Assembly (NCBI RefSeq): GCF_002101735.1
Contig: NZ_LQPE01000028.1
Coordinates: 1 to 41,930 of the forward strand
Source: Mycobacterium kyorinense
GTDB lineage: Bacteria; Actinomycetota; Actinomycetes; Mycobacteriales; Mycobacteriaceae
DNA length: 41,930 nt
Direction of reading: 5' to 3'
Part shown: one piece after another, positions 1-7,834 of the stretch
Numbering within the stretch: the stretch's first letter is position 1
How the letters are laid out: every line of letters starts with the position of its first letter
Notes under the pieces: generated by a model
The model's database searches: none
What the model was told of the DNA's origin: nothing
Seen by the model: the letters and a program-made list of their open reading frames with translations, nothing else
Program-made: the position numbers and the translations under genes

Positions 1-60
1 TGACAACCGCACCTGGCAACCCGAATCACCCCCGATCACCAAGTCGGCGGCTTGACATCT

Positions 61-495
61 TCATTGAGAGTCCTTTCCAACTGTTCCGGTAATCGGGCGA
101 AAGACGGGGACGACGAAGCCGTCGTGATCCTCGCGAAAGTCCACCATCAGTTCCATATCCGCATGAACGTCGTCGGGTGAGCAGTGCTCCAGGACGGTCA
201 TCAGCCGTGGTCCTTCCTCGAGATCAACCATGGCCACGACATATGGGGTGCGACCGTCGAAGGGCGCTGCGTTCTGGTGAATCACACTCCACGTGTAGAG
301 CCGGCCCCGGCCGGAGGCCGATACCAAAGTGACGTCCTCGCTCCAGCAAAACGGACAGAACGGCCGCGCATACAACGAATTTCGTCCACACGAACCACAC
401 GCATTGATCAGCAGGGCGCGGTCCTGTACAGCAGACCACCAGGACTCGCTGTCGGCGTCCACGGTGGGCCGATCCGGCCCGGCGGGCACTTCCAT
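61..495 (-). CDS. Zn-ribbon/OB-fold (DUF35) acyl-CoA-binding partner protein
   Basis: A 144-residue protein with an N-terminal rubredoxin-like zinc ribbon (Cys33, Cys36, Cys47, Cys50) followed by an OB-fold of the DUF35 type (about residues 60-135, with GRGRLYTWSV typical of the family). Proteins of this family bind acyl-CoA and form obligate complexes with thiolase-fold enzymes; ChsH2 with Ltp2 in sterol side-chain degradation is the known example. The ATG at 495 shares one base with the stop of the upstream thiolase-like gene (TGATG), so the two are translationally coupled. The open frame extends further upstream to 657, but that part runs inside the thiolase gene and has no family similarity. 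The function as partner of the neighbour is inferred from the pairing. Confidence 0.88.
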   Translation of the reverse strand: MEVPAGPDRPTVDADSESWWSAVQDRALLINACGSCGRNSLYARPFCPFCWSEDVTLVSASGRGRLYTWSVIHQNAAPFDGRTPYVVAMVDLEEGPRLMTVLEHCSPDDVHADMELMVDFREDHDGFVVPVFRPITGTVGKDSQ

Positions 496-1640
496 CACTG
501 CCTCCCGAGAATCATTGTGGCGCTGTGAGTGAAAAACCCGCCCATTGCGTGTACACAAGCCAGGCGCGCGTCTTCGACTTGCCGGGGCCCGCACTCGCCA
601 CGAAGTTGCCTGACCGCTTCGACCATGAGAAACATCCCCCGCATGCCCGGGTGGCATGCGGCCAACCCGCCACCGTCGGTATTGGTGGGCAATACCCCGC
701 CCGGGCGCAACGCCCCGGAACCGACGAACGACCCACCTTCGCCTTTGGCGCAGAAACCCAGGTCCTCCACCGTCAGCAGAACCGTCGAGGTGAACGAGTC
801 GTAGAGCTGGGCTACGTCGATGTCCTCTGGAGCCACCCCCGCCTGAGCAAATGCCCGCGGCCCGGACTGCGCGGCTGCCGACGTGGTGAAGTCACCCCAT
901 TCGCTCATGCTGACGTGAGATGTCGCGTCGGCAGCTCCGAGGATCCACACCGGCTCCTTGGCGCAGTGTTTGGCTACTTGCTCGCTGGCCAGCACCACGG
1001 CTCCGCCCCCGTCGGTGCGCAGACACACGTGCTTGGACGTGAATGGCTCGGCCAGCATCGGCGCGGCGGCCACCTCCGCCGCCGTGATGCGGTCACGTTC
1101 AAAAGCATTGTCGTTCAGGGCCGCCCACTCATGGGCAGCGACGGCCACTTCGGCGAGCTGCTCGACAGTGGTGCCGAACTCGATCATATGGCGCCGCGCC
1201 GCCATGGCGTATTTGGCGATGAGCGTCGCTCCGTACGGAGTCTCGTATTGCATGGCGCCGCCGGTACTCATGGCCGCTGTTGAGCCCCGGAACCGGCGCT
1301 TGACATCCGAACGCGCCGTCGAACCGTACGTCAGCAGCGCAACCTCGATCTCGCCGGCGGTAATGGCTGCGGCGGCATGGCGCGCCATGACCTCCCAAGA
1401 CGATCCGCCGACGTTGGTGGCATCCACCCACGTCGGACGCAGCCCGAGATACTCGCTCACCTCGACAGGCGGCAGCAACGTCCCGTGTCCGCCGAAGCCG
1501 TCGATGTCTTCTTTGGTCAGCCCGGCGTCGGCAATGGCACGACGTGATGCTTGGGCCATCAACGCCATGGCGGTCTTGTCGGGCACCCGCCCGCACTCGG
1601 ACAACCCCGCGCCGACGATAGCGACTCGGCTCGCTCCCAT
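495..1640 (-). CDS. Thiolase-fold protein of the Ltp2/SCP-x type (probable retro-aldolase)
   Basis: A 381-residue thiolase-superfamily protein. At the place of the usual nucleophilic cysteine it has Gly-Gly-Ser-Ser (about residues 78-81), and the second catalytic cysteine motif is also absent, so it is unlikely to be a true 3-ketoacyl-CoA thiolase. It keeps the AQLYDSFT motif (Tyr280) and His330 in ACHPGMRG, features of the non-thiolytic lipid-transfer-protein group. In Ltp2 the corresponding tyrosine takes part in retro-aldol cleavage of a 17-hydroxy-steroid acyl-CoA, with a DUF35 partner. The downstream DUF35 gene overlaps by one base, which supports a heteromeric aldolase. The substrate cannot be read from the sequence; the surrounding acyl-CoA genes suggest a branched or ring-derived acyl-CoA. 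The start is ATG at 1640. Confidence 0.88.
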   Translation of the reverse strand: MGASRVAIVGAGLSECGRVPDKTAMALMAQASRRAIADAGLTKEDIDGFGGHGTLLPPVEVSEYLGLRPTWVDATNVGGSSWEVMARHAAAAITAGEIEVALLTYGSTARSDVKRRFRGSTAAMSTGGAMQYETPYGATLIAKYAMAARRHMIEFGTTVEQLAEVAVAAHEWAALNDNAFERDRITAAEVAAAPMLAEPFTSKHVCLRTDGGGAVVLASEQVAKHCAKEPVWILGAADATSHVSMSEWGDFTTSAAAQSGPRAFAQAGVAPEDIDVAQLYDSFTSTVLLTVEDLGFCAKGEGGSFVGSGALRPGGVLPTNTDGGGLAACHPGMRGMFLMVEAVRQLRGECGPRQVEDARLACVHAMGGFFTHSATMILGRQ

Positions 1641-1716
1641 ACGTAATGGTTACCACATCGATAATGGCGTTAACGAGATAGTGGAATGAACGTTCTCAGT
1701 CCGTTAGCGTGAGGAT
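1641..1716. promoter_or_regulatory. Divergent promoter gap between thiolase-like and aldolase genes
   Basis: This 76-bp gap must hold the start signals for both divergent operons. It contains an 8-bp perfect palindrome GAACGTTC at 1688-1695 followed by TC, giving a TTCTC half-site like that in the dyads upstream of other genes of this cluster. The other half is poorly conserved, so a shared operator is only suggestive. Confidence 0.3.
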
Positions 1717-2502
1717 GTGCAGCGATCGCTACGGGAGGCATTGCGCAACGAAGGCCTGGTGCTGTGCCTGGCGCTGATGAATGCGCGCACACCCGACGTC
1801 CCGGCCATCGCCGCAGCCTGCGGCTACGACGCCGTCTACGTCGACCTGGAACACACCTCGACGTCTCTGGAGACGGCCGCCATGTTGTGTGCGAGTGCGT
1901 TGGGGGCAGGCATTGCGGGCCTGGTGCGGGTGCCTTCGCACGCCCCCAGCGTCATCGCCAGGGTCCTGGACAACGGAGCAGTCGGAGTGATTGTGCCCCA
2001 CGTTAATTCGCGGCGAGAAGCTGAAGCTGTGGTGGATGCGGCGCGGTTCCCGCCCATTGGACACCGATCGATATCGGGGCCGAACAGGGTAAGTGGATAC
2101 GGCCAGCGCTCGGCTACTGAACTGACGGCCGTTCTCGAGGGCAGCACCGTCGTCGCGGTGATGATCGAAACTCCCGAGGCGGTGGAGGCCAGCGGTGCTA
2201 TCGCGGCCGTAGAAGGCGTTGACATGCTGCTCATCGGCCCGAGTGATCTGACCGCCGAAATGGGCATCCATGAGCAGTATGAGAATGGTCATTTCCACCA
2301 TGCAGTAGACTCTGTCGCAGCGGCTTGTCGCAAACACGGCGTGGCGCTGGGAATAGCCGGGATCAAGTCCCTTGACCTGCTGGAACGCTTCGTGGATCAG
2401 GGTCTGCGATTCATCTCAGCGGGCACGGATGTCGGGATGATGACGGAGGCGGCCACCACCCGCGCGTGTGCGCTGCGAGAGCTCGAGAAACGACATCGAT
2501 AG
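1717..2502 (+). CDS. HpcH/HpaI-family aldolase
   Basis: A 261-residue protein of the HpcH/HpaI class II pyruvate aldolase family, which cleaves 4-hydroxy-2-oxo acids (or 2-keto-3-deoxy acids) to pyruvate and an aldehyde using a divalent metal. It shows the family hallmarks: YVDLEH with His46 at the catalytic base position, the RVP segment, LDNGAVGVIVPHV, the FPPIGHRS block, a metal-binding Glu in MIETPEAVEA and an Asp in LIGPSDL. The start is GTG at 1717, which gives the normal family N-terminus. It is the first gene of a rightward run with a dioxygenase, a hydroxyacid dehydrogenase and an enoyl-CoA hydratase, so it probably makes a small keto acid or aldehyde fragment in one catabolic route. 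The exact substrate is unknown. Confidence 0.88.
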   Translation: MQRSLREALRNEGLVLCLALMNARTPDVPAIAAACGYDAVYVDLEHTSTSLETAAMLCASALGAGIAGLVRVPSHAPSVIARVLDNGAVGVIVPHVNSRREAEAVVDAARFPPIGHRSISGPNRVSGYGQRSATELTAVLEGSTVVAVMIETPEAVEASGAIAAVEGVDMLLIGPSDLTAEMGIHEQYENGHFHHAVDSVAAACRKHGVALGIAGIKSLDLLERFVDQGLRFISAGTDVGMMTEAATTRACALRELEKRHR

Positions 2503-2534
2503 CCGAAAGCGCCGCCACGACAACAGGAGGACGG

Positions 2535-3653
2535 ATGCCCACCGAAATCTATACCGAAGTAGTCACCGAACCGATGGCGTGGACCGGTGCGGACTTCGCG
2601 AGTAAAGAAGACTTCGCCTTCGACCTGTCGCCACGCAACGTGGCTGCCCTGGAATCGATTCTGGCCAAGACCGCCAAGAAGGATCGAGACGACATCACAC
2701 CCGAGGATGCGCGTCATCCCGACCTGGACGAAGACTTGGCGCGGCTGTACCGGGAGCTGATGTTCGGAAGGGGCTTGGCGTGCGTGCGTGGCTTTCCGGT
2801 CGAGCAGCACTCGATCGAGGAACTGGAACGGATCTATTGGGCTTTCTGCACCCATTTGGGGTATCTCGTCTCCAACAACTCGTTCGGCCACCGCATGGTG
2901 CGTGTCCAGGAAGAGGTGCTGCCGAACGGCGTGCAGCCCGCTCGCGGCACCAAATCGCGCGCGGAGTTGGCCATGCACAATGACGCCGCAGACATCCTGT
3001 CGCTGTTGTGCGTCTACCCGGCCGCCGAGGGCGGCGAAAGCCAGTTCGCGAGCGGACCCGCCGCCCACAATTGGTTCGTCAGGGAACGCCCAGACCTGCT
3101 CAGTGTGCTGTACCAAGGCTTCCCACATCACCGGCGCAGCGAGCAACCGGACGACCAGCCCGACGTGACGCCTTACGACGTGCCGGTGTTCTCGCAGATC
3201 GACGGCCGGATCTGCATCAACTTCACCTACAGCAGCATCCTGCCTGCCATGCATGCCCTGGGCAGGGAGTTCACGCCGCAGCAGGAGGAAGCGATCGAGC
3301 TGCTGCGCAACGTCCTCGTCGACCAACAAGTTGAGTTCCGGCTCGAATCAGGCGAGGCCGCCGTCGCCAACAACTTCGCCATGTGCCACTCGCGGTCCGA
3401 CTTCGTCAGCAGCACCGACCCGAAGAGGGCTCGGTGCTTCCTTCGAGCCTGGATGGAGGTGCCGCGTGAAGACCGTCGCCTGCCCATCGGGCGGGAGTAC
3501 TTCCACATGGAGAACAAGGATCTGCGCCTCGGCTACGACCCGGTCCCGGGCCGGGAGGGTGCCATCGCACGCAACGACTACAAGAACGTGAATCCCGAAC
3601 TGGCGGACATGTTCAAGGCAGCGCAGGCGAAACCCAAAGCGAAGCAGGCGTGA
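2535..3653 (+). CDS. TauD/TfdA-like Fe(II)/2-oxoglutarate dioxygenase
   Basis: A 372-residue enzyme with the facial triad of non-haem Fe(II)/2-oxoglutarate dioxygenases: His148-x-Asp150 (AMHNDAAD) and a distal His285 (MCHSRSDF), plus Arg304 in RCFLRAWME, which would bind the 2-oxoglutarate carboxylate. It also carries the GESQFASG and VANN-type strands of the TauD/TfdA family. Such enzymes hydroxylate or oxidatively cleave organic acids in the cytoplasm. I chose ATG 2535 because AGGAGG lies at 2525-2530; the longer frame from 2466 overlaps the aldolase gene and adds no family sequence. The next gene starts by GTGA overlap, so both are in one operon. It is somewhat longer than typical TauD (about 280 residues), closer to clavaminate-synthase-like members. 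Confidence 0.88.
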   Translation: MPTEIYTEVVTEPMAWTGADFASKEDFAFDLSPRNVAALESILAKTAKKDRDDITPEDARHPDLDEDLARLYRELMFGRGLACVRGFPVEQHSIEELERIYWAFCTHLGYLVSNNSFGHRMVRVQEEVLPNGVQPARGTKSRAELAMHNDAADILSLLCVYPAAEGGESQFASGPAAHNWFVRERPDLLSVLYQGFPHHRRSEQPDDQPDVTPYDVPVFSQIDGRICINFTYSSILPAMHALGREFTPQQEEAIELLRNVLVDQQVEFRLESGEAAVANNFAMCHSRSDFVSSTDPKRARCFLRAWMEVPREDRRLPIGREYFHMENKDLRLGYDPVPGREGAIARNDYKNVNPELADMFKAAQAKPKAKQA

Positions 3654-4723
3654 ACACCCGTCCGCGGCTGGTCTACGAAAGGTGGACTGACCCGGTTGCC
3701 GGGGACATCCTCGAGGCAGGCGATCTCGAACTAGTCAGACTAGACCTCAGCGCGTCGGCCGAAAAAGGTTGGGCAGCACTGGAAACCGCTCACGGGTACC
3801 AAGTCGCCACCCGGACGGACGTCGCGTCCGTCGCCGACGGAACACAGTGGCTGGTCGGGCAGGGCCTGGTGGACCGTTGCCCGCAATTGCTGGCGGTGTG
3901 CTCCGCCGGCGCCGGGTATGACGTCATCGACGTCGACGCGTGTACCCGCGCGGGCATCGCGGTGTGCAACAACTCCGGTCCCGGGGCCGAGGCCGTTGCC
4001 GAACACGCACTCGGGTTCATGCTGGATCTCGCCAAGAAAATCACCGTCTCTGACCGGGCGTTGCGTGCGGGACCGCTTGGCGACCGGCTGGCGCTGCGTG
4101 GCAGTCAGCTGCTCGGCAAGACGCTCGGTGTCGTGGGGCTCGGAGCTATCGGAAGCCGCCTGGTGGAGTTGTGCACGCCATTTGGCATGGAAGTCATCGC
4201 GTTCGACCCGTACGTGGACGAGGCCACCGCGCGACTCCGCGGGGCGCGGCTGGTCCCGCTGCCGGAGTTGCTCGCCCAGGCCGATTTCGTTCAGGTGACC
4301 TGTCCGCTGACCAGTGAGACACGGGGCCTCATTGGGGCGGAACAGTTCTCGGCGATGAAGCCGAGCGCCTTCTTCATCACGACGGCGCGGGGGCCGGTGC
4401 ACGACGAGGCAGCGCTGTACGAGGCGTTGGTAAGCGGGGGCATTGCCGGCGCGGCTCTCGATGTGTTCCACGAGGAACCGCCACAGCCCGATAACCCGCT
4501 GCTGCACCTAGACAACGTGGTTGCAACGCCGCACACGGCCGGCATCACCGTCGAGGCGGCCCGCGACATTGCGGTTGCCACCGCGACCCAATGGCAGGAC
4601 ATCTTCGATGGGCGCATGCCACCTCGGCTTTTGAATCCGGAGGTGTGGCCTCGTTACTGCGATCGATTCCACGAGATCCTGGGCGTTCACCCGACCGCCC
4701 GCGCCAATGCTGCTGCCGGGTGA
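3650..4723 (+). CDS. D-2-hydroxyacid dehydrogenase (NAD-dependent)
   Basis: A 357-residue member of the D-isomer 2-hydroxyacid dehydrogenase family, which interconverts 2-oxo acids and D-2-hydroxy acids with NAD(P). The Rossmann motif GLGAIG is at residues 163-168 followed by an acidic FDPY, and the catalytic trio is visible as Arg247 (TTARG), Glu276 (HEEP) and His295 (TPHTAG). The GTG start at 3650 overlaps the TGA of the dioxygenase gene by four bases (GTGA), implying coupled translation. In context it could reduce or oxidise the keto or hydroxy acid made by the aldolase or dioxygenase encoded upstream; that is inference. Confidence 0.9.
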   Translation: MNTRPRLVYERWTDPVAGDILEAGDLELVRLDLSASAEKGWAALETAHGYQVATRTDVASVADGTQWLVGQGLVDRCPQLLAVCSAGAGYDVIDVDACTRAGIAVCNNSGPGAEAVAEHALGFMLDLAKKITVSDRALRAGPLGDRLALRGSQLLGKTLGVVGLGAIGSRLVELCTPFGMEVIAFDPYVDEATARLRGARLVPLPELLAQADFVQVTCPLTSETRGLIGAEQFSAMKPSAFFITTARGPVHDEAALYEALVSGGIAGAALDVFHEEPPQPDNPLLHLDNVVATPHTAGITVEAARDIAVATATQWQDIFDGRMPPRLLNPEVWPRYCDRFHEILGVHPTARANAAAG

Positions 4724-4753
4724 CAACAAAGGGTTTAAGAGAAAAGGGGCACC

Positions 4754-5587
4754 GTGACCCAAACGCCGGACTACGGCACCATCGAGTTCGAGGTGCGGGG
4801 ACACACTGCCTGTGTGACCCTGAATCGACCCGAAGTCCTCAACGCGATCAACGACCAGATGATCGCAGAGCTCGCCGAAGTGTACGCCGAAATCGAGCGC
4901 TCTCAAGACATTTGGACGGTGATCATCACCGGAGCGGGCCGCGCCCTGTGCGTCGGCGCGGACGTCAACAAGGCCGCAGACCATGACATGGAGAATGCGC
5001 CAGGAATCGACAACCAGGGCGAGCCGGTCCTCAGTTCGATGCGGCAGTGGGACGCTCCGCAGGAGGCCACGCCGCCGTGGCTTCAGATGACCAAGCCAAT
5101 CATCTGCGCGGTCAACGGTATCACCTGCGGTGCGGGAATGGACCTCGTCACCACCGCAGATATCACCGTCGCGTCTGAGCGGGCCACGTTGATGGATCCG
5201 CATGTCAGCATCGGCGTGGCGTCCGGGCGCGAAGGCGTCAGGCTTGCCCGGATCCTGCCGCTGCCCGTGGCAATGCGGCTGATCTTGATGGGTAAACACG
5301 AACAGCTTGACGCGCGCCGTGCCTACGACTTGGGCGTCTTCACGGAGGTGGTCGCGCACGATGCGCTGATGGACCGGGCGTGGGAAATCGCCGACGTGGT
5401 GAACTCGAATGCACCGCTGGCAGTCCGCGGTTCGCGAATGGCTGTGCGCAAGGGGCTAGCCCTGCCCATCTACGAGGCCGAACTGCTCGCCGAGAACTAC
5501 CGCATGAAGGTGGCGCTGACAAAGGACGCTATCGAGGGTCCCCGCGCCTTCCTCGAGAAGCGCAAACCGGACTGGAAGGCCTTGTAG
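4754..5587 (+). CDS. Enoyl-CoA hydratase/isomerase family protein
   Basis: A 277-residue crotonase-fold protein. It has the N-terminal LNRPEVLNAIN, the oxyanion-hole segments GAGRALCVGADVN and VNGITCGAGMDL, and the C-terminal family block ending in EKRKPDW. The usual catalytic Glu in the hydratase helix is not obvious (MDPHVSIGVASG where many hydratases have PEI/PEV), so isomerase, hydrolase or lyase chemistry is possible. The start is GTG 4754 behind a purine-rich GAGAAAAGGGG. It lies 30 bp after the dehydrogenase gene and closes the operon that begins with the HpaI-like aldolase. Confidence 0.87.
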   Translation: MTQTPDYGTIEFEVRGHTACVTLNRPEVLNAINDQMIAELAEVYAEIERSQDIWTVIITGAGRALCVGADVNKAADHDMENAPGIDNQGEPVLSSMRQWDAPQEATPPWLQMTKPIICAVNGITCGAGMDLVTTADITVASERATLMDPHVSIGVASGREGVRLARILPLPVAMRLILMGKHEQLDARRAYDLGVFTEVVAHDALMDRAWEIADVVNSNAPLAVRGSRMAVRKGLALPIYEAELLAENYRMKVALTKDAIEGPRAFLEKRKPDWKAL

Positions 5588-5589
5588 CG

Positions 5590-5603
5590 CACCACGGGTG
5601 GTG
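5590..5603. terminator. Small hairpin between convergent genes
   Basis: CACCAC and GTGGTG form a 6-bp stem with a 2-base gap in the 19-bp space between the rightward hydratase and the leftward amidohydrolase. There is no U-tract, and a two-base loop would force at least the innermost pair open. It may still contribute to bidirectional termination; the support is only positional. Confidence 0.3.
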
Positions 5604-5606
5604 TGG

Positions 5607-6794
5607 CTAGACCAGACCGAAGAACCGCTTTGCGTTGGTGGACAGCACTTTACGCTTGGTTTCCTCGTCCAGGCCCTGCGTCGCCTTGTTGGCGACCTCC
5701 AGGCTTCGCGGCCAGTTCGTGTCGTTATGGGGATAGTCGGTCTCGAACATCAGCTGATCTGGCCCAACCAGATCGAGAATGCGGAACGCGACCGGATCGC
5801 CGAATGTCGAGAAGTAGACACGGCCGGGCACCTGGCTGCTCGGTGGGTCGGTCAGCAGAGGATGGATGCCGCCCCAGGCCCGACGGTCCTCCCAGACCTC
5901 GTCGACACGTTGCAGGTAGTAGGGGATCCAGCCCGCTTGCGCCTCGGCGAACGCGAGCTTGAGGTCAGGGAACTGGATGAGCTTGCCGGAGAACAGCCAG
6001 TCGACCAAAGCGATGGTGCAGTTGACCGCCATCAGCGCACTGGTGACGACATGCGGGGAGTCGGGGGAGGATTTCGTGAGCGACGAGCTCGAGCCGATGT
6101 GCAGCATGATGCCGACCTGGTTTCGCTCGCAAGCGGCAAAGAACGGGTCCCAGTAACCGCTATGGATCGACGGCAGGTCCAGACGAGAAGGTAACTCGGA
6201 GAAGCACACTGCGTGCATTCCCTTGGCCGCGACCCTTTCGACCTCCTTTGCGGCGAGTTCGACGTCCCAGAGCGGGATGATGCCCAGCGGGATCAGCCGG
6301 CCGTTCGAGCTGCCGCCCCACTCGTCGGTCTGAAAGTCGTTGTAGGCCTCGACGCAGAGCCTGGCGAGGTCCTTGTCCTTGCCGTACAGGAAGCGCTGGC
6401 CGCAGAAGCGTACGAGTGTATTGGGAAAGCAGGCTGAAGCCTCGATGCCGGCGATGTCCATGTCGGCGAGCCGGTCCGCTGGACGGAAGCAGCCGGGACG
6501 CATCTCGTCGTAGGTGATCGGGTCGGTGGTGAGCTCGTCGAGGTCATAACCGGCGGCCGCGCTGATCAGCGGGATCGGGATGACGGCGTCCTCGTAGTGC
6601 CAGATGTCGGCGTCGCGGCCCTCCTCGTCTTCGATGAATACGACGTCGGTCGTGACGGAGGGATCCAGACGCCCACGGTGCCTGACAATGTGCGGCCCGA
6701 CATCCCGGTAGCGCTCGGGCAGTCGGCTGGTCCACAGATCCGCTGGCTCAACCAAGTGGTCGTCCGGAGAAACGATCAGGATGTCTGCACTCAA
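5607..6794 (-). CDS. Amidohydrolase-2 family metal-dependent hydrolase/decarboxylase
   Basis: A 395-residue protein of the COG2159 amidohydrolase family (ACMSD and gamma-resorcylate decarboxylase relatives), a TIM-barrel metalloenzyme group common in mycobacterial catabolic clusters. The N-terminal metal motif is SPDDHLVEP (Asp11-x-His13), a central His lies in MLHIGSSS, and the late catalytic Asp lies in FETDYPHNDT. The C-terminus NAKRFFGL is typical. Members hydrolyse ring amides or esters or decarboxylate aromatic acids; which applies here cannot be told. The start is ATG 6794; it is divergent from the TetR gene, with dyads in the shared gap. Confidence 0.88.
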   Translation of the reverse strand: MSADILIVSPDDHLVEPADLWTSRLPERYRDVGPHIVRHRGRLDPSVTTDVVFIEDEEGRDADIWHYEDAVIPIPLISAAAGYDLDELTTDPITYDEMRPGCFRPADRLADMDIAGIEASACFPNTLVRFCGQRFLYGKDKDLARLCVEAYNDFQTDEWGGSSNGRLIPLGIIPLWDVELAAKEVERVAAKGMHAVCFSELPSRLDLPSIHSGYWDPFFAACERNQVGIMLHIGSSSSLTKSSPDSPHVVTSALMAVNCTIALVDWLFSGKLIQFPDLKLAFAEAQAGWIPYYLQRVDEVWEDRRAWGGIHPLLTDPPSSQVPGRVYFSTFGDPVAFRILDLVGPDQLMFETDYPHNDTNWPRSLEVANKATQGLDEETKRKVLSTNAKRFFGLV

Positions 6795-6842
6795 CGCTGC
6801 ACTCCTTCGAGGGAAGGCTGGCGCCTTCGTTGTGAAACTTAA

Positions 6843-6860
6843 ATTCCCGTAATCGAGAAT
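6843..6860. promoter_or_regulatory. Imperfect inverted repeat upstream of the amidohydrolase gene
   Basis: ATTCCCG and CGAGAAT flank a TAAT centre, 7-bp arms with one mismatch. The arrangement is the same as the perfect dyad at 7787-7804 upstream of the acyl-CoA dehydrogenase. It lies 49 bp before the amidohydrolase start codon on the other strand, a plausible operator position. Confidence 0.45.
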
Positions 6861-6941
6861 AACGGTTTACAGACTACCGCAGACCCTTGTCCGGGGCATA
6901 CCCAGAGACAGACTCGTGCAGGTAGGCTGCGTCATCACCGC

Positions 6942-6959
6942 GAAGAACGCGTATTCTCA
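6942..6959. promoter_or_regulatory. Probable autoregulatory operator of the TetR gene
   Basis: GAAGAAC-GCGT-ATTCTCA is an 18-bp imperfect dyad with AAGAA/TTCTC half-sites, matching the layout of the dyads at 10226-10243 and 12084-12103. It ends six bases before the ATG of the TetR gene and overlaps a possible -10 element TATTCT (6952-6957). A repressor bound here would block its own gene. Confidence 0.5.
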
Positions 6960-6965
6960 AGCATC

Positions 6966-7733
6966 ATGACTGCCAGAAAACGCGCCGGAGAGGAACAAGA
7001 AGCCGGCCTCGAACTCGTCGATACCGACGTCGAACTGCCCACAAGTTGGCAGGAGAGAACGATAGAGCGACGGCTCAGCCAGGCCCGCGCCCGTGCGCTG
7101 GCGCGTAGCTCGAGATTCCTTGCCACCGCACTGGAGTTGGTGGAGGAGTCCGGGCGAGCCGACTTCACCATTCAGGACCTGATTGATCGGTCGAACCTGA
7201 GCCTGCGTGCCTTTTACCAACACTTTGCGGGTAAAGAAGAGCTGCTGCTGGCGCTCTATGAGAATGCGACGAGTCAATTCATCGAGGCCATCCGCCATGA
7301 GGTCGCTGCCGCGGACGGCCCGCTGGAAAAGCTCGAGGCCTTCTGTCGTGGATTTCTCTCCCGTGCAGAGTCGTCCCAGACGATCGGCGGTCGCGTGATG
7401 ACGATCTACAACCTGAGCCTGGAGATCGAGCGTCCCGCTGACTTCGCCAAGATCTGGGAGCCACATCAGAAGCTGCTCACCAAGATCCTGACATCGTGTG
7501 CGCGCGCCGGGTTGGTGCGAAAAGACTTGACCCCTGCGCAGTTGACAACCCTGCTGAATTCAACACTGATCGCACTTGCTCAGATCGGCGTCTTCCATCT
7601 GGGTGTCCAGGGCGCCGAACTTACCGAGGACCAGTTGTGGGCGTGGTGCTTGGGGGCCCTCGCTCCGCCGACAGGCGCGAAGGCCGTCACCAAACGGGCC
7701 AGCACCCGCAGGCCCAGAAAAACGACTGCGTAG
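6966..7733 (+). CDS. TetR-family transcriptional regulator (cluster regulator candidate)
   Basis: A 255-residue TetR-family regulator with an N-terminal extension of about 45 residues before the helix-turn-helix. The DNA-binding domain is about residues 45-95: the helix FLATALELVEESG, then FTIQDLIDRSNLSLRAFYQHFAGKEELL with the typical YxHFxxKEEL end. The C-terminal ligand domain is unspecific, and the tail is basic (KRASTRRPRK). It probably senses an acyl-CoA or related intermediate of the surrounding catabolic cluster. A dyad immediately upstream, and similar dyads before other genes to the right, suggest local autoregulation. There is little room for a ribosome-binding site; with TATTCT at 6952-6957 the mRNA may be nearly leaderless. 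Confidence 0.9.
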   Translation: MTARKRAGEEQEAGLELVDTDVELPTSWQERTIERRLSQARARALARSSRFLATALELVEESGRADFTIQDLIDRSNLSLRAFYQHFAGKEELLLALYENATSQFIEAIRHEVAAADGPLEKLEAFCRGFLSRAESSQTIGGRVMTIYNLSLEIERPADFAKIWEPHQKLLTKILTSCARAGLVRKDLTPAQLTTLLNSTLIALAQIGVFHLGVQGAELTEDQLWAWCLGALAPPTGAKAVTKRASTRRPRKTTA

Positions 7734-7786
7734 ACCACGATGTCGACGATCGAGCGCAACGTGCAAGCCGCTCAGGCGATATGGGT

Positions 7787-7804
7787 ACTCTCGTATTCGA
7801 GAGT
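7787..7804. promoter_or_regulatory. Perfect inverted repeat upstream of the acyl-CoA dehydrogenase
   Basis: ACTCTCG and CGAGAGT are perfect 7-bp arms around TATT, 30 bp before the GTG start at 7835. It resembles the imperfect repeat at 6843-6860. The half-sites face the opposite way from those at 6942, 10226 and 12084, so it may be read by a different dimer arrangement or a different regulator. Confidence 0.5.
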
Positions 7805-7834
7805 GACCATATCCGCGCATGACGGGACGGCGAC

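Noticed and set aside
1..60. Sequence left of the DUF35 gene
   Set aside because: No start, stop pattern, hairpin or motif that could be assigned; too short to judge.
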